Source of the DNA: CAYWVO01 sp964461835
GTDB taxonomy: Bacteria; Zixibacteria; MSB-5A5; WJJR01; JAJRUJ01
Length of the DNA: 64,000 nt
Reading direction: 5' to 3'
Assembly (NCBI GenBank): GCA_964461835.1
Contig: CAYWVO010000001.1
Coordinates: 1 to 64,000, forward strand
The stretch's first letter is position 1. The number at the start of each line of letters is the position of its first letter. Of this stretch, positions 8,349 to 17,333 are shown piece by piece. Under the pieces are notes generated by a model, which saw only the letters and a list, made by a program, of their open reading frames with translations, did no database searches and was not told the DNA's origin. A program made the translations under genes and the position numbers.

Positions 8349-9323
8349 TCAGGCCCAGCCGTGCCTAATAACGTCTCGCGTGTGGTATGAAATAACCACC
8401 CGTGCTCCTGCGCGAAAGATGGCGGTTAGGTTTTCCTGCACCAACACGCGTTCTTCGGCAAATCCGGTCTGTACCAGCAGCTTGGCGGCCGCGTACTCGC
8501 CGGAGACATTGTAGGCAGCAATCGGGAGGGATGTCTGTTCGGCGAAATCTGCGATGATATCCAAGTAGGGCAATGCCGGCTTCACCATGACCCAATCGGC
8601 GTGTTCCAGCTCATCGGTTTCCAGCTCAATGTGGGCTTCCAGTCGATTGCGGCAATCCATCTGGTAGCTGCGGCGATCCCCGAATTGTGGCGCGGAGCCT
8701 GCTGCCTCACGGAAGGGACCGTAGTAGGCGGAGGCGTACTTGGCAGTATACGCCAGAATGCCGACATCAATATGGCCGGCTCGATCCAGGGTCTCCCGAA
8801 GATAGCCGACGCGGCCGTCCATCATATCTGAGGGGGCCACCCAGTCAACGCCGGCGTCCGCTAACGCGACCGCCATTCGACCCAATATTGGCAGCGTCTG
8901 GTCATTGTCGATGGCCCCGTCAAGAACCAATCCACAATGGCCATGATCGGTATAAGCACACAGGCACACGTCCGCGAAGATCAGGATATCGTCACCGTAG
9001 CGCTCCTTAAGCTTTTGGGTGGCAATGATGACTGGATTGTTATCAGCGTATGCCCAGTCCGCCGTATCGTTCTTGTGGTCTGTCACCCCAAACAGCATAA
9101 TGCGCTGCAGCCCCATTTTCATATCATCTTCAATATCGGCAAGGAACTCTTCCACCCCGGTCCGATAAATCCCCGGCATGCCGGGAATTTGGATGCGCGA
9201 ATCCGAGTCCGAAACAAAATAGGGTTGAATGAGGGAGTCAGCGTTCCAGTGGGTTTCGGCAACCATATCCCGTACCAGAGCGCTGGCGCGGTTACGTCTG
9301 GGACGTCTTCGTATCGATGACAT
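8349..9323 (-). CDS. hemB: delta-aminolevulinic acid dehydratase (porphobilinogen synthase)
   Basis: Condenses two 5-aminolevulinate molecules to porphobilinogen in tetrapyrrole synthesis. Length 324 aa is normal. The zinc-type metal site is visible in FADVCLCAYTDHGHCG (three cysteines, about residues 118-135). The two active-site lysines lie in LAYTAKYASAYYGPFR and MVKPALPYLDI. The true start is the ATG at 9323, preceded by GGAGG; a longer frame to 9497 is only the overlapping reading through hemCD. The first 32 bases overlap the end of hemCD, so hemCD and hemB are translationally linked. Confidence 0.97.
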   Translation of the reverse strand: MSSIRRRPRRNRASALVRDMVAETHWNADSLIQPYFVSDSDSRIQIPGMPGIYRTGVEEFLADIEDDMKMGLQRIMLFGVTDHKNDTADWAYADNNPVIIATQKLKERYGDDILIFADVCLCAYTDHGHCGLVLDGAIDNDQTLPILGRMAVALADAGVDWVAPSDMMDGRVGYLRETLDRAGHIDVGILAYTAKYASAYYGPFREAAGSAPQFGDRRSYQMDCRNRLEAHIELETDELEHADWVMVKPALPYLDIIADFAEQTSLPIAAYNVSGEYAAAKLLVQTGFAEERVLVQENLTAIFRAGARVVISYHTRDVIRHGWA

Positions 9324-10971
9324 GTAATACCTCCATAATTCCGGCACTGTCAGGAGCATACGACTGGAAAACCGGGACGATTCCTCGTTCGGCCGCATAC
9401 GCCGCTGTCGACGGCCCGATGGCAACCACTCGACATCCCGGCGGAACATCCGCCTGTTCCAAAAAATAGCGGACATTTTTGGGGCTGGTGAACACAATTG
9501 AATCGAGGTCTTCCGGAATCACGCTGTTGGGTGAAAGTGGCCGTGGAATTGTGCGATAGACAACCAGCGTTTCAACATGATAGCCGGCGTCACGAAGCAA
9601 ACGTTCCGCGTTTTCGTGTCGCTCCTGCGCCACCGGCATGAGAATCCGGTTTGTATCCGGTGGATATGCTCCTCTGAATTCCTCGGCCATTGTTTGTCCG
9701 GTACTTATTGCGGGGATAAAATCGGGTTGTCGGCCAAACTCGCGTTCCAGAGAATGAGCTGTGCCCGACCCGATGACACCGAATTTGATGGTATCGGGCA
9801 CGTCAGCCTTAAATCGGTTAACAAGCGCCCGAAACGCCTTCACGCCGTTGCTGGAAGTGAACAATATCCAGGAGAACTCTGCAAGCCGAGAGATAAGTTC
9901 CTGTTGAGAATCCGGATCACCGGCGGGAGCTACCTGCATAACCGGTATCGGAATGAGTGTCCCGCCTCGCTGCTCAACACGCTGCTGAAGTTCGGGCACG
10001 CTCGATTTCTCACGAGTAATTGCAACCCTTTTGCCGGCCAGGAATTTTCTATTGAATTTCCGGGTCAGGCTGCGGGCAATCCCAGGTATCGCAGGCTGAA
10101 GATCAGTGACAACGAGAATCATCCGGCGAGATGCCTCCCAACTATCCCCGTCTTGATGGCCGAGAAAGGCACAAACCCGAAATTTGTCACCAACGGGTTC
10201 AATGTGCACGCCTAACGGCACGGAACATCCTCCCCCAATTTGGCGCAGCAGGGACCGTTCAGCCTCGACCAGTCGCTGGATATCAGGAGCATTTACCGTC
10301 TTCAAGACCTCGTTGATTTCCCGATCTTCACTGCGGCACTCAACTGCGAGGGCCCCCTGGGCCGGTGCCGGGAGGAGGAGCGTCTCCGGTAAGTCGTAGC
10401 GATAAATATCGTCCAGATTCAGCCCAAGCCGGTCAATCCCGGCTGCGGCCAGCATGATGGCATCATACTTCCCGGCTCTCAGTTTTTTCAGGCGCGTGGG
10501 CAGGTTGCCACGTAAATCTTTGATCGTTAAATCCGGCCGATGGAAACGCAGTTGCGCTTCACGACGAAGCGAGGAGGTACCGACTACGGCACCTTGCTTC
10601 AGGTGGCATACGGCACTTAAATCAAGGGCGTTCGGACGGATCAGTAACGTTTCGTGGGAAACGTTACGTTCGGGAACTGCGGCGACGTGTAATCCGTCCG
10701 GTTGGGTGGTTTCCAAGTCCTTATAGGAATGCACCGCCAGATCGATTTCTTCATGCAGTAGCGCACGTTCGATCTCCCGGGTGAACACGCCTTGACTGGG
10801 GATCTCGGCTAAGGGTAAGGATTTCTCGCGATCGCCGGTTGTCTCCACAACAATGACTCTGGTATCGGTGATCCCGGCACCGGCGAGCAGCCGGCGAACA
10901 GTCTCGGTCTGCGCCAGCGCCAATTTGCTGCCGCGCGTTCCCAGGCGAATCTGTCGACCCCGGTCAATCAT
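9292..10971 (-). CDS. hemCD: fused hydroxymethylbilane synthase / uroporphyrinogen-III synthase
   Basis: A 559-residue bifunctional enzyme for two successive tetrapyrrole steps: porphobilinogen deaminase then uroporphyrinogen-III cyclisation. Residues 1-305 are HemC: IRLGTRGSKLALAQ, the catalytic Asp motif LAVHSYKDLETTQPDG and the dipyrromethane-cofactor cysteine in GGGCSVPLGVHI. Residues about 315-559 are HemD: KRVAITREKSS, ILFTSSNGVKAF, GVIGSGTAHSLE and VFTSPKNVRYFLEQ. There is no stop or frameshift at the junction. The gene overlaps hemB by 32 nt. HemC-HemD fusions occur in scattered bacterial lineages; separate genes are the rule. Confidence 0.95.
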   Translation of the reverse strand: MIDRGRQIRLGTRGSKLALAQTETVRRLLAGAGITDTRVIVVETTGDREKSLPLAEIPSQGVFTREIERALLHEEIDLAVHSYKDLETTQPDGLHVAAVPERNVSHETLLIRPNALDLSAVCHLKQGAVVGTSSLRREAQLRFHRPDLTIKDLRGNLPTRLKKLRAGKYDAIMLAAAGIDRLGLNLDDIYRYDLPETLLLPAPAQGALAVECRSEDREINEVLKTVNAPDIQRLVEAERSLLRQIGGGCSVPLGVHIEPVGDKFRVCAFLGHQDGDSWEASRRMILVVTDLQPAIPGIARSLTRKFNRKFLAGKRVAITREKSSVPELQQRVEQRGGTLIPIPVMQVAPAGDPDSQQELISRLAEFSWILFTSSNGVKAFRALVNRFKADVPDTIKFGVIGSGTAHSLEREFGRQPDFIPAISTGQTMAEEFRGAYPPDTNRILMPVAQERHENAERLLRDAGYHVETLVVYRTIPRPLSPNSVIPEDLDSIVFTSPKNVRYFLEQADVPPGCRVVAIGPSTAAYAAERGIVPVFQSYAPDSAGIMEVLHVIDTKTSQT

Positions 10972-11101
10972 GTGTACGTTCTCATCTTAGGATACCGCTA
11001 CGGATCATCATCTGACCATGGAGACAATATAGAGAGGATTGTGAAGAAGATACACGGATAAAGTGTCTCGGAATCTGGAATCGCGGCCCGTCACCAATGG
11101 A

Positions 11102-11437
11102 TTAGTGTGTCGATTCGCCCTGTGCCCGTTGGCGCTGAAAACACACCCACTCACCACCCGCTTCAAGGGATTGACGGTCCCGGTAGATTTCAAAAACCTC
11201 ATCGGTACGGGTGCGCAGGCGGTAATAGCGTCGATGGCGGCGTGATTTCCAATCTCGTTGTTGCGCACCGGCGGAAAATCCCCAATCAAACCAGTCGAGC
11301 ACGACCTCATCGATATCGTAACTATGGCCCCGCCACCGAAACGACACCGGTTCAGCCACATCACCAGCGGTCTCGACTTCGATGGCCTCTCCGATATATT
11401 CCCATACCGGGCGCATATGTTCGGGTTCATAGCGCAT
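11102..11437 (-). CDS. DUF6504-like small protein
   Basis: A 111-residue soluble protein with the pattern I associate with DUF6504: an N-terminal EYIGEAIEVET strand, then PVSFRWRGHSYDIDEVVLDW, a basic linker KSRRHRRYYRLRT, and EVFEIYRDRQSLEAGGEWVCFQR at the end. These give a small beta-sheet domain of unknown function, in some relatives fused or next to DNA polymerase Y-type genes. Start at ATG 11437 has only a weak ribosome site; the second Met (11416) is an alternative. It sits 131 nt upstream of hemCD on the same strand and 47 nt after a strong minus-strand terminator, so its expression may depend on readthrough or a promoter in the leader. Confidence 0.65.
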   Translation of the reverse strand: MRYEPEHMRPVWEYIGEAIEVETAGDVAEPVSFRWRGHSYDIDEVVLDWFDWGFSAGAQQRDWKSRRHRRYYRLRTRTDEVFEIYRDRQSLEAGGEWVCFQRQRAQGESTH

Positions 11438-11473
11438 AAGCCCAATGTGGCACGATGACGGAAAAAATGCACC

Positions 11474-11509
11474 AAAAAATTAACCCGGCTCAAACTATTT
11501 TGAGCCGGG
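11474..11509 (-). terminator. rho-independent terminator / attenuator upstream of the DUF6504 gene
   Basis: An 11-bp perfect stem CCCGGCTCAAA (11509-11499) / TTTGAGCCGGG (11494-11484) with a 4-base loop, followed on the minus strand by TTAATTTTTTGG. It is not the terminator of the TlpA-like gene, which has its own at 11700-11731. Confidence 0.85.
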
Positions 11510-11699
11510 CGTCCTGGTGTTGTGGAAGTCATCATGCTTGACATGACAACCCACATGTATAAGTTAACGAAAACTGACGTTCCGTCAATGGCTTAATGGA
11601 ATTATTTTAAGTAACACGTTACCATTACAGCGGTTGGTAAGAACCGGCATAACAGAGAAATGAACTCATTACTTAAAGATTTACTCTCAATATTCAGCC
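11510..11699 (-). promoter_or_regulatory. candidate leader or small RNA region between two terminators
   Basis: A 190-base stretch flanked on both sides by minus-strand intrinsic terminators. It contains three inverted repeats: TCATG-N5-CATGA (11532-11546), TGACG-N3-CGTCA (11575-11587) and GTAAC-N2-GTTAC (11611-11622). On the minus strand TTGACG (near 11587-11582) lies upstream of TATACA at a longer-than-ideal distance. No open frame with a credible start is seen. It may encode a small RNA ending at 11474, or act as an attenuated leader for the DUF6504 gene; the sequence does not decide. Confidence 0.4.
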
Positions 11700-11731
11700 A
11701 AAAAACCCGGGCATCAGTTACGGGTGCCCGG
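11700..11731 (-). terminator. rho-independent terminator of the TlpA-like gene
   Basis: Minus strand CCGGGCA (11731-11725), 11-base loop, TGCCCGG (11713-11707), then G and six Ts (11705-11700). It lies about 26 bases past the stop of the gene at 11757-13277. Confidence 0.85.
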
Positions 11732-11756
11732 CTTTTCACATGCCATTGAAATCTCC

Positions 11757-13277
11757 TTAAAACAATGTGGCCAGGGTGGAATCGAGTTGCTCCTGACGAA
11801 GTGCCGATCCGGCGGCAACCATTTCGCCAGTCTGATCGATCAGGAACGGCGAAGGAATACTGTACACCCGAAATGACTTCACAATCTCAGAATCCCAGTG
11901 TTCCTGGTCATAGATGTGCCGCCAGTCCATGCCGTGCTCCTCAATCCAGGCATCATAATCTTCGGGGGTTGTCTGTTCCGGATAGTCCAGGCTGACAGAT
12001 AAAATTTCAAGACCCTCATCATGGTATTTTTCATAGGCCTTTTTCAAATAGGGCAGTTCTCCCCGGCAGGGTCCGCACCAGGTAGCCCAGAAATCAACCA
12101 GGACGGGTTTACCTTTGTATTCAGCCAGCGATACTGGTCTTCCCTGCCGATCAGTGCCTTCCAGCGGGATTGGCCACACTGCCTTGACCAGCCGATCATG
12201 GAAATTCATTGCAGCAACTTTCATTGCTGCCTCATTATCACTGCGATCTTCGACAAACTCTTGAATTCGAGGTTTAAGTGCCTGCTCAGTGGTCAAGGTA
12301 TCTTCACAGGCAAAGTAGACTTCCCAGGCTTCGGCCATTCCGGCCCACTCACTGGTTTCCGGAATTCGCGCCAAATACTCTTTCGCATCCACCGTGGCCG
12401 ATTCCCAGGAAGAATCTTCACACGAAAAGGGGCGATTCTGACAGAATGAGGCCAGTGCCGCTCGATAATTGGCCTCCGCAGCGAGTTCGGGAGCGGGCTC
12501 ATTGGCCAGGAAATGTTGTACTTCAGTCGTGACACCCTCTGCCAGGGCACCCCAGGAATCATACAGGGATTTGAAGCGTGTCAAGGCCCGGATGCGTTCG
12601 ATGTTTTCACCCATATAGTCCTCCGGACGCTCCGCCGGCGGCAAGGCTTTTATACCGGCGATGCGCTGAGCTTCCAGAGTCATCCGCGCGGCGTCGTATT
12701 CCCAGTCCATCCAGATACGGCGCTGCTGTCCCAGCAATCTCCGTTGATTTTCGTAAAAGGTATTCAGCTCCTCTGCGGTGTTGACCCCCTCGGGCGCAGA
12801 GACGTTCGTCGGTAGCCCCTGTGCGAACGCTTCTTCCTGAGCGACTCGAATGGAATCGGCTCGCAACGCCAGCGTCTCGAAGCGCGGATCCTCGCGCAAT
12901 GCCTCCATATCGGGATCGACCCGCATATGCGCTGCGTTGCACCAACCGTGGTCGACCGCCCTAGTCAGCCATTCGAAAGCCAGCTCAAGTTGTTCGGTCC
13001 GGCCATACGCACACGCCGTATTATAATAACCCCAAGGACCATTCGGGATTAATTCAATCTGCCGCTCAAACACAGCAACGGCCGCGTCGGTGTCCCCCTC
13101 TTCAAGTAGCTGGTAGGCGGAATCTCCGAGCGCGCCATACTGTACGATGGTGAGTGAATCATACATGGTGGGGAGATCATACGTCGCCTCTGCCCGCTGG
13201 GCAGCCTTCTGTTGGGAACAACCAAAGCCGACAATAGCCAACGCCAGCACGCCGAGAATCGCTACTGCTTTCCTCAT
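11757..13277 (-). CDS. TlpA-like thioredoxin-domain lipoprotein with helical repeats
   Basis: A 506-residue exported lipoprotein: signal peptide with lipobox ending at C20 (AIVGFGC). Residues about 50-150 contain TPR-like helices (YQLLEEGDTDAAVAVFERQIEL, GYYNTACAYGRTEQLELAFEWL). A long helical middle follows, and the last 140 residues are a TlpA/AhpC-type thioredoxin domain with the redox motif FWATWCGPCRGELPYL near residue 400 and the cis-proline region YSIPSPFLIDQ. Predicted role: thiol-disulfide exchange on the outer face of a membrane; its client is unknown. It follows der on the same strand with a 98-nt gap and has its own terminator. Confidence 0.88.
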   Translation of the reverse strand: MRKAVAILGVLALAIVGFGCSQQKAAQRAEATYDLPTMYDSLTIVQYGALGDSAYQLLEEGDTDAAVAVFERQIELIPNGPWGYYNTACAYGRTEQLELAFEWLTRAVDHGWCNAAHMRVDPDMEALREDPRFETLALRADSIRVAQEEAFAQGLPTNVSAPEGVNTAEELNTFYENQRRLLGQQRRIWMDWEYDAARMTLEAQRIAGIKALPPAERPEDYMGENIERIRALTRFKSLYDSWGALAEGVTTEVQHFLANEPAPELAAEANYRAALASFCQNRPFSCEDSSWESATVDAKEYLARIPETSEWAGMAEAWEVYFACEDTLTTEQALKPRIQEFVEDRSDNEAAMKVAAMNFHDRLVKAVWPIPLEGTDRQGRPVSLAEYKGKPVLVDFWATWCGPCRGELPYLKKAYEKYHDEGLEILSVSLDYPEQTTPEDYDAWIEEHGMDWRHIYDQEHWDSEIVKSFRVYSIPSPFLIDQTGEMVAAGSALRQEQLDSTLATLF

Positions 13278-13375
13278 CCGTCCTCCTCAATTTTATTTTG
13301 CATCACCACATTGTAAGTCAGTACCATACCGTTTTTACTACGAGAAGAAACAGTAAAGTGCTAGGAATTAGCTCT

Positions 13376-14686
13376 TTAAACGGTTTTCCGGCGAAACCGT
13401 ATCCTGATGGGTACCCCGGAAAATCCAAAGCGTTCCCGCAGCCGGTTGACCAGGAATCGTTGATACGGTTCGCGGATCAACTGCGGGTAGTTGCAGAAGA
13501 ACACAAACGTGGGTGGTGGATTCTCCGCCTGGGCAACATACTTGATTTTGATATATTTCCCTTTGACCGCGGGCGGGGGATGCTGCCGAATATCCATTAA
13601 AATCGTTTCAGTCAACTCCTGTGTGCGGATCCATTTACGGCGTTCTGCAGCGACGGTCAGGATCAGTTCCAGGGTTTTCTGAACCCGCTGTCCGGTGAGC
13701 GATGAGATAAAGTGCAGTGGCACGTACGCGAAGGTTTTGACCTTCTTTTCCAGGTGATGTATATACCCCCCTGCGGTATGTTCGTCCTTCTCCAGCAAGT
13801 CCCACTTGTTGACAACAAAGAGCAGGCCTTTTCCCGCTTCGGCGGCATATTCGGCGATTTTAAAATCCTGGGCGGCCGGCGGCAGAGTTGCATCGAACAG
13901 CAGACACACGACTTCAGCGCGGTGAATCGATTTCGCCGTGCGCAAGGCGGTATAAAATTCGAGATTTTCGCGGATTTTCGCTTTACGTCGCAAGCCGGCT
14001 GTATCAATGAAGACGAGTGTCTTGCCGAATGCTTTGAACCGCGAATCGACTGAATCTCGGGTGGTTCCGGGGATTTCTGACACAATATGCCGCTCGCTTT
14101 TCAACAGCCGATTCACGAATGAGGATTTGCCGACATTGGGCCGACCGACCACGGCGACGGCGATTTCATCTTCCTTAATTTCTTCTCCTGACGGCAAATC
14201 CGTGACCACCCAATCGAGGAGGTCACCGACATTACGTCCATTGATCGCCGAGATTGGCAGCACTACACCCAAGCCCAGATTCGCGAATTCCGCCGCGTCC
14301 AGTTCATCGGCGTCTTTGTCGGCTTTGTTCACCACCAGACAGACGGGCCGAGTGGTTCGATGCAGTCGATTTGCCAGATCTTCATCGACCGGTTGTACCC
14401 CACTTTTGCAGTCCACCATAAAGATGATTTTGTCTGCTTCATTGATGGCTAATTCAGATTGCGCGGTAATTCGGCGTTGCAGGTCGTCATCACTTTGCGG
14501 AATCAACCCGCCTGTATCAACCAACAGAAAATTGCGACCACCCCAGTCGGCAACTGCGTAGTTGCGGTCGCGGGTCACGCCGGGGGCTGGGTCTGTCACC
14601 GCGAGACGGCGGCGTAGAATGCGATTGAATAAAGTCGACTTCCCGACGTTCGGTCGGCCAATTATCGCTACCGTGGGCAATCTCAT
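13376..14686 (-). CDS. der: ribosome biogenesis GTPase Der (EngA)
   Basis: Double-GTPase needed for 50S ribosomal subunit maturation. Two G domains in tandem: the first with GRPNVGKSTLFNRIL, PGVTRDR, DTGGL and NKAD; the second (from about residue 178) with GRPNVGKSSFVNRLL, PGTTRDSVD, DTAGLRRK and NKWDLLEKDE. A C-terminal KH-like domain (about 345-436) follows, ending in basic RIRFRRKTV. Length 436 is normal. The start ATG at 14686 has an AGGAGG somewhat far upstream. The head-to-head gene at 14869 is divergent. Confidence 0.98.
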   Translation of the reverse strand: MRLPTVAIIGRPNVGKSTLFNRILRRRLAVTDPAPGVTRDRNYAVADWGGRNFLLVDTGGLIPQSDDDLQRRITAQSELAINEADKIIFMVDCKSGVQPVDEDLANRLHRTTRPVCLVVNKADKDADELDAAEFANLGLGVVLPISAINGRNVGDLLDWVVTDLPSGEEIKEDEIAVAVVGRPNVGKSSFVNRLLKSERHIVSEIPGTTRDSVDSRFKAFGKTLVFIDTAGLRRKAKIRENLEFYTALRTAKSIHRAEVVCLLFDATLPPAAQDFKIAEYAAEAGKGLLFVVNKWDLLEKDEHTAGGYIHHLEKKVKTFAYVPLHFISSLTGQRVQKTLELILTVAAERRKWIRTQELTETILMDIRQHPPPAVKGKYIKIKYVAQAENPPPTFVFFCNYPQLIREPYQRFLVNRLRERFGFSGVPIRIRFRRKTV

Positions 14687-14868
14687 AAATCTTCGAGCCT
14701 CCTGCGGGGTTAATATACGTTACAATGGTGATAAGGTGGATGGGAAATTGCCGGAAAGATGAAGGGCCAAACGGGATTATTATCAACGAGACACCGCCTT
14801 TCGGACGTTTATGATTCAAACTGATGGTTTATCAACCGAAATCGGGGAAGTCACTTGGATGAACATCG

Positions 14869-17109
14869 ATGTATCAAGTCGGAACCATTCCCACATCTCG
14901 TCATATTCTCGCACTATTGCTGATTTGTTTGGTGGTTGTTACGATTTCTGGCTGCCAGTCATCGTCAGAACCGAAGGATCGGACCATGCAGGAGCATACT
15001 TCCGCTATCAATGGTGATACGATCAAAAATCGCCTACAATACGCCCAAAGTCCTTACTTACTCCAGCATGCCGATAATCCGGTTGACTGGTATGAGTGGG
15101 GTGACGAAGCGTTCGCCGCGGCACGCCGGGAGGACAAACCGATTTTCCTCTCCATCGGATATTCGACCTGTCACTGGTGCCATGTGATGGAACATGAGTC
15201 ATTTGAGGATGATGAGGTTGCCGCGTTGATGAACAACGCGTTCATCAGCATCAAAGTCGATCGGGAAGAACGGCCGGATATCGACAATATTTACATGACT
15301 GCCTGCCAGGTAATGCAGCAACGTGGGGGGTGGCCGTTGACCATTATCATGACACCGGAAAAGAAGCCGTTTTTCGCCGGGACTTACATTCCCAAAGAAT
15401 CTCGGTATGGGCGGTTAGGGATGATGGACTTGATTCCGCGGATCACCGAAACCTGGCAAGAAAACCGGGAGAAGATTTATGCGGCCGCGGAGGAAGTTAC
15501 CAATGTAATCGGCCGGGCCTCAGCTACAGTCCCCGGAGAGGAACTGACCAAGCAGACCCTGGAAACAGCCTACCAGCAATTAGCCGGACAATTTGACCGA
15601 GTCCACGGTGGATTCGGGACCGGGATGAAATTCCCGATGCCCCATAACTTGATGTTTCTGTTGCGCTATGCCGACCGCACTGACGGCCCCCGGGCCTTAG
15701 AAATGGTGGAAACGACATTGCAGGCGATGCGGACTGGTGGGATATACGATCACATCGGGTACGGTTTTCATCGTTATGCGACCGATGCGGTGTGGCTACT
15801 GCCTCACTTCGAGAAGATGTTGTATGACCAGGCATTGCTGATTATGGCCTACACCGAGGCATACCTTGCAACGGGACACGAGGAATACGCCCAGACCGCG
15901 CGGGAAGTTATCTCCTATGTTTTGCGGGATATGACATCCTCCGAGGGTGGATTTTATTCAGCGGAGGATGCTGATTCGGAGGGTGTCGAGGGGAAATTTT
16001 ACGTATGGAAAACCGCCGAGATTCGCGACGTTTTGGGCGAGGAACTAGCGGACCTCTTCATCGATGTTTACAACTTGCGGGATGAAGGGAACTTCCGCGA
16101 AGAGGCCACCGGCGAACGAACCGGGGCCAATATTCCTCACCTGACGAAAAGCTGGGAGGATTTGGCCGCGCAACATAACCGTCCCGTCGCGGAACTACGG
16201 ACTGACCTTGAGACGGCGCGACAAAAGCTGTTTACAATTCGCGAGCAACGCGTTCATCCTTACAAAGATGACAAAATCCTTACCAATTGGAATGGATTGA
16301 TGATTGCCGCGCTGGCCAAGGCGGGACAGGCATTCGCTGAGGAGAAGTATATCAGCGCTGCCCGGCAGGCGGAGAAATTTATTACCGAAGAGCTGCGCGA
16401 CCAGAACGGCAATCTGTTGCATCGGTACCGCAACGGATCCGCCGGCATTCAAGGGAATTGCGATGACTATGCGTTCTTTGTCTGGGGACTGATCGACTTG
16501 TATGAGGCGACGTTCGATCTTCAGTATCTGCGGCGGGCGGTGGAGCTTACCAGGCAAATGATGGAGCACTTCTGGGATGCCGACGATGGGGGGTTCTACC
16601 TGGCCGCGGAGAGTCAAGACGATTTGATCGTGCGCCAGAAGGAAATATACGATGGCGCGGTGCCGTCGGGAAATTCGGTAGCCGCATCAAATATGATTCG
16701 GCTGGCCCGCTTGACCGGTGAAACCCGATGGGAAGATCACGCCGCTCAACTGATGCAGGCGTTTTCGGGTCAAGTTGCCCAAGGTCCTGCCAACCATACT
16801 GTCTTACTGCAGGCGGTGGATTTTGTTCTTGGTCCATCCCATGAAGTTGTTATCGTCGGTTCGCCCGAGCGATCAGACACGCAAGCGATGTTGCAATCGT
16901 TGCGTGAACGGTTTCTGCCGAGGAAAGTCGTTCTGCTCAAAGGCCCGTCCGACACGGGAACGAAATTGGGTGATTTCGCAGAATTCACCAAGACCCAGGA
17001 AGCAATTGACGGGCAGGCTACGGCGTACGTGTGTCAGAATTTCGCATGTGCACTTCCGACGACTGATCCGCAGAAGATGGTATCACTGATTGAAGGCGCA
17101 GAGAAATAA
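14869..17109 (+). CDS. DUF255 thioredoxin-fold protein (YyaL/SPATA20 family), apparent lipoprotein
   Basis: A 746-residue member of the family that joins a thioredoxin-like domain (DUF255) to an alpha/alpha-barrel related to N-acylglucosamine epimerases. The family hallmark NRLQYAQSPYLLQHADNPVDW and the redox-type SIGYSTCHWCHVMEHESF (around residue 100) are intact, as are REERPDIDNIYM and GGWPLTI. The barrel region has MKFPMPHNLMFLLRY, HFEKMLYDQA and YAFFVWGLIDLYEA. Unlike the cytosolic relatives I know, it begins with a hydrophobic segment and a lipobox-like VTISGC (C29), suggesting export. The biochemical function of the family is not firmly known. DUF2892 follows 24 nt downstream. Confidence 0.9.
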   Translation: MYQVGTIPTSRHILALLLICLVVVTISGCQSSSEPKDRTMQEHTSAINGDTIKNRLQYAQSPYLLQHADNPVDWYEWGDEAFAAARREDKPIFLSIGYSTCHWCHVMEHESFEDDEVAALMNNAFISIKVDREERPDIDNIYMTACQVMQQRGGWPLTIIMTPEKKPFFAGTYIPKESRYGRLGMMDLIPRITETWQENREKIYAAAEEVTNVIGRASATVPGEELTKQTLETAYQQLAGQFDRVHGGFGTGMKFPMPHNLMFLLRYADRTDGPRALEMVETTLQAMRTGGIYDHIGYGFHRYATDAVWLLPHFEKMLYDQALLIMAYTEAYLATGHEEYAQTAREVISYVLRDMTSSEGGFYSAEDADSEGVEGKFYVWKTAEIRDVLGEELADLFIDVYNLRDEGNFREEATGERTGANIPHLTKSWEDLAAQHNRPVAELRTDLETARQKLFTIREQRVHPYKDDKILTNWNGLMIAALAKAGQAFAEEKYISAARQAEKFITEELRDQNGNLLHRYRNGSAGIQGNCDDYAFFVWGLIDLYEATFDLQYLRRAVELTRQMMEHFWDADDGGFYLAAESQDDLIVRQKEIYDGAVPSGNSVAASNMIRLARLTGETRWEDHAAQLMQAFSGQVAQGPANHTVLLQAVDFVLGPSHEVVIVGSPERSDTQAMLQSLRERFLPRKVVLLKGPSDTGTKLGDFAEFTKTQEAIDGQATAYVCQNFACALPTTDPQKMVSLIEGAEK

Positions 17110-17133
17110 ATCGTCATTCCCTGGGGGCGAACC

Positions 17134-17325
17134 ATGTTTACCAAAAATATCGGCACTATCGATCGAATAATCCGAGCGGGGATTGGTGTTGCCATTATTG
17201 GCGCCGGTGTGATTTTCAAGAGTTGGTGGGGATTGATCGGCATAATACCCTTGGGGACCGCATCGGTCGGGTTCTGTGGTTTATATAAAATTCTTGGGAC
17301 CGCGACCCGCGAATCAGAACAGTAG
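17134..17325 (+). CDS. DUF2892 small inner-membrane protein
   Basis: A 63-residue protein with two hydrophobic segments separated by a short glycine turn, the usual form of DUF2892 (the C-terminal domain of YgaP-type rhodaneses, also found alone). Pattern seen: NIGTIDRIIRAGIGVAIIGAGVIF, then WGLIGIIPLGTASVGFCGLYKILG. A G-rich ribosome site precedes the ATG. In this family the domain often accompanies sulfur-transfer or thiol proteins, which agrees loosely with the DUF255 gene upstream. It is convergent with the kinase gene ending at 17334. Confidence 0.88.
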   Translation: MFTKNIGTIDRIIRAGIGVAIIGAGVIFKSWWGLIGIIPLGTASVGFCGLYKILGTATRESEQ

Positions 17326-17333
17326 CGCGGAGA

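Noticed and set aside
11008..11556. 182-codon minus-strand frame covering the DUF6504 gene
   Set aside because: It reads through the terminator hairpin and another frame of the same strand has the protein-like sequence.
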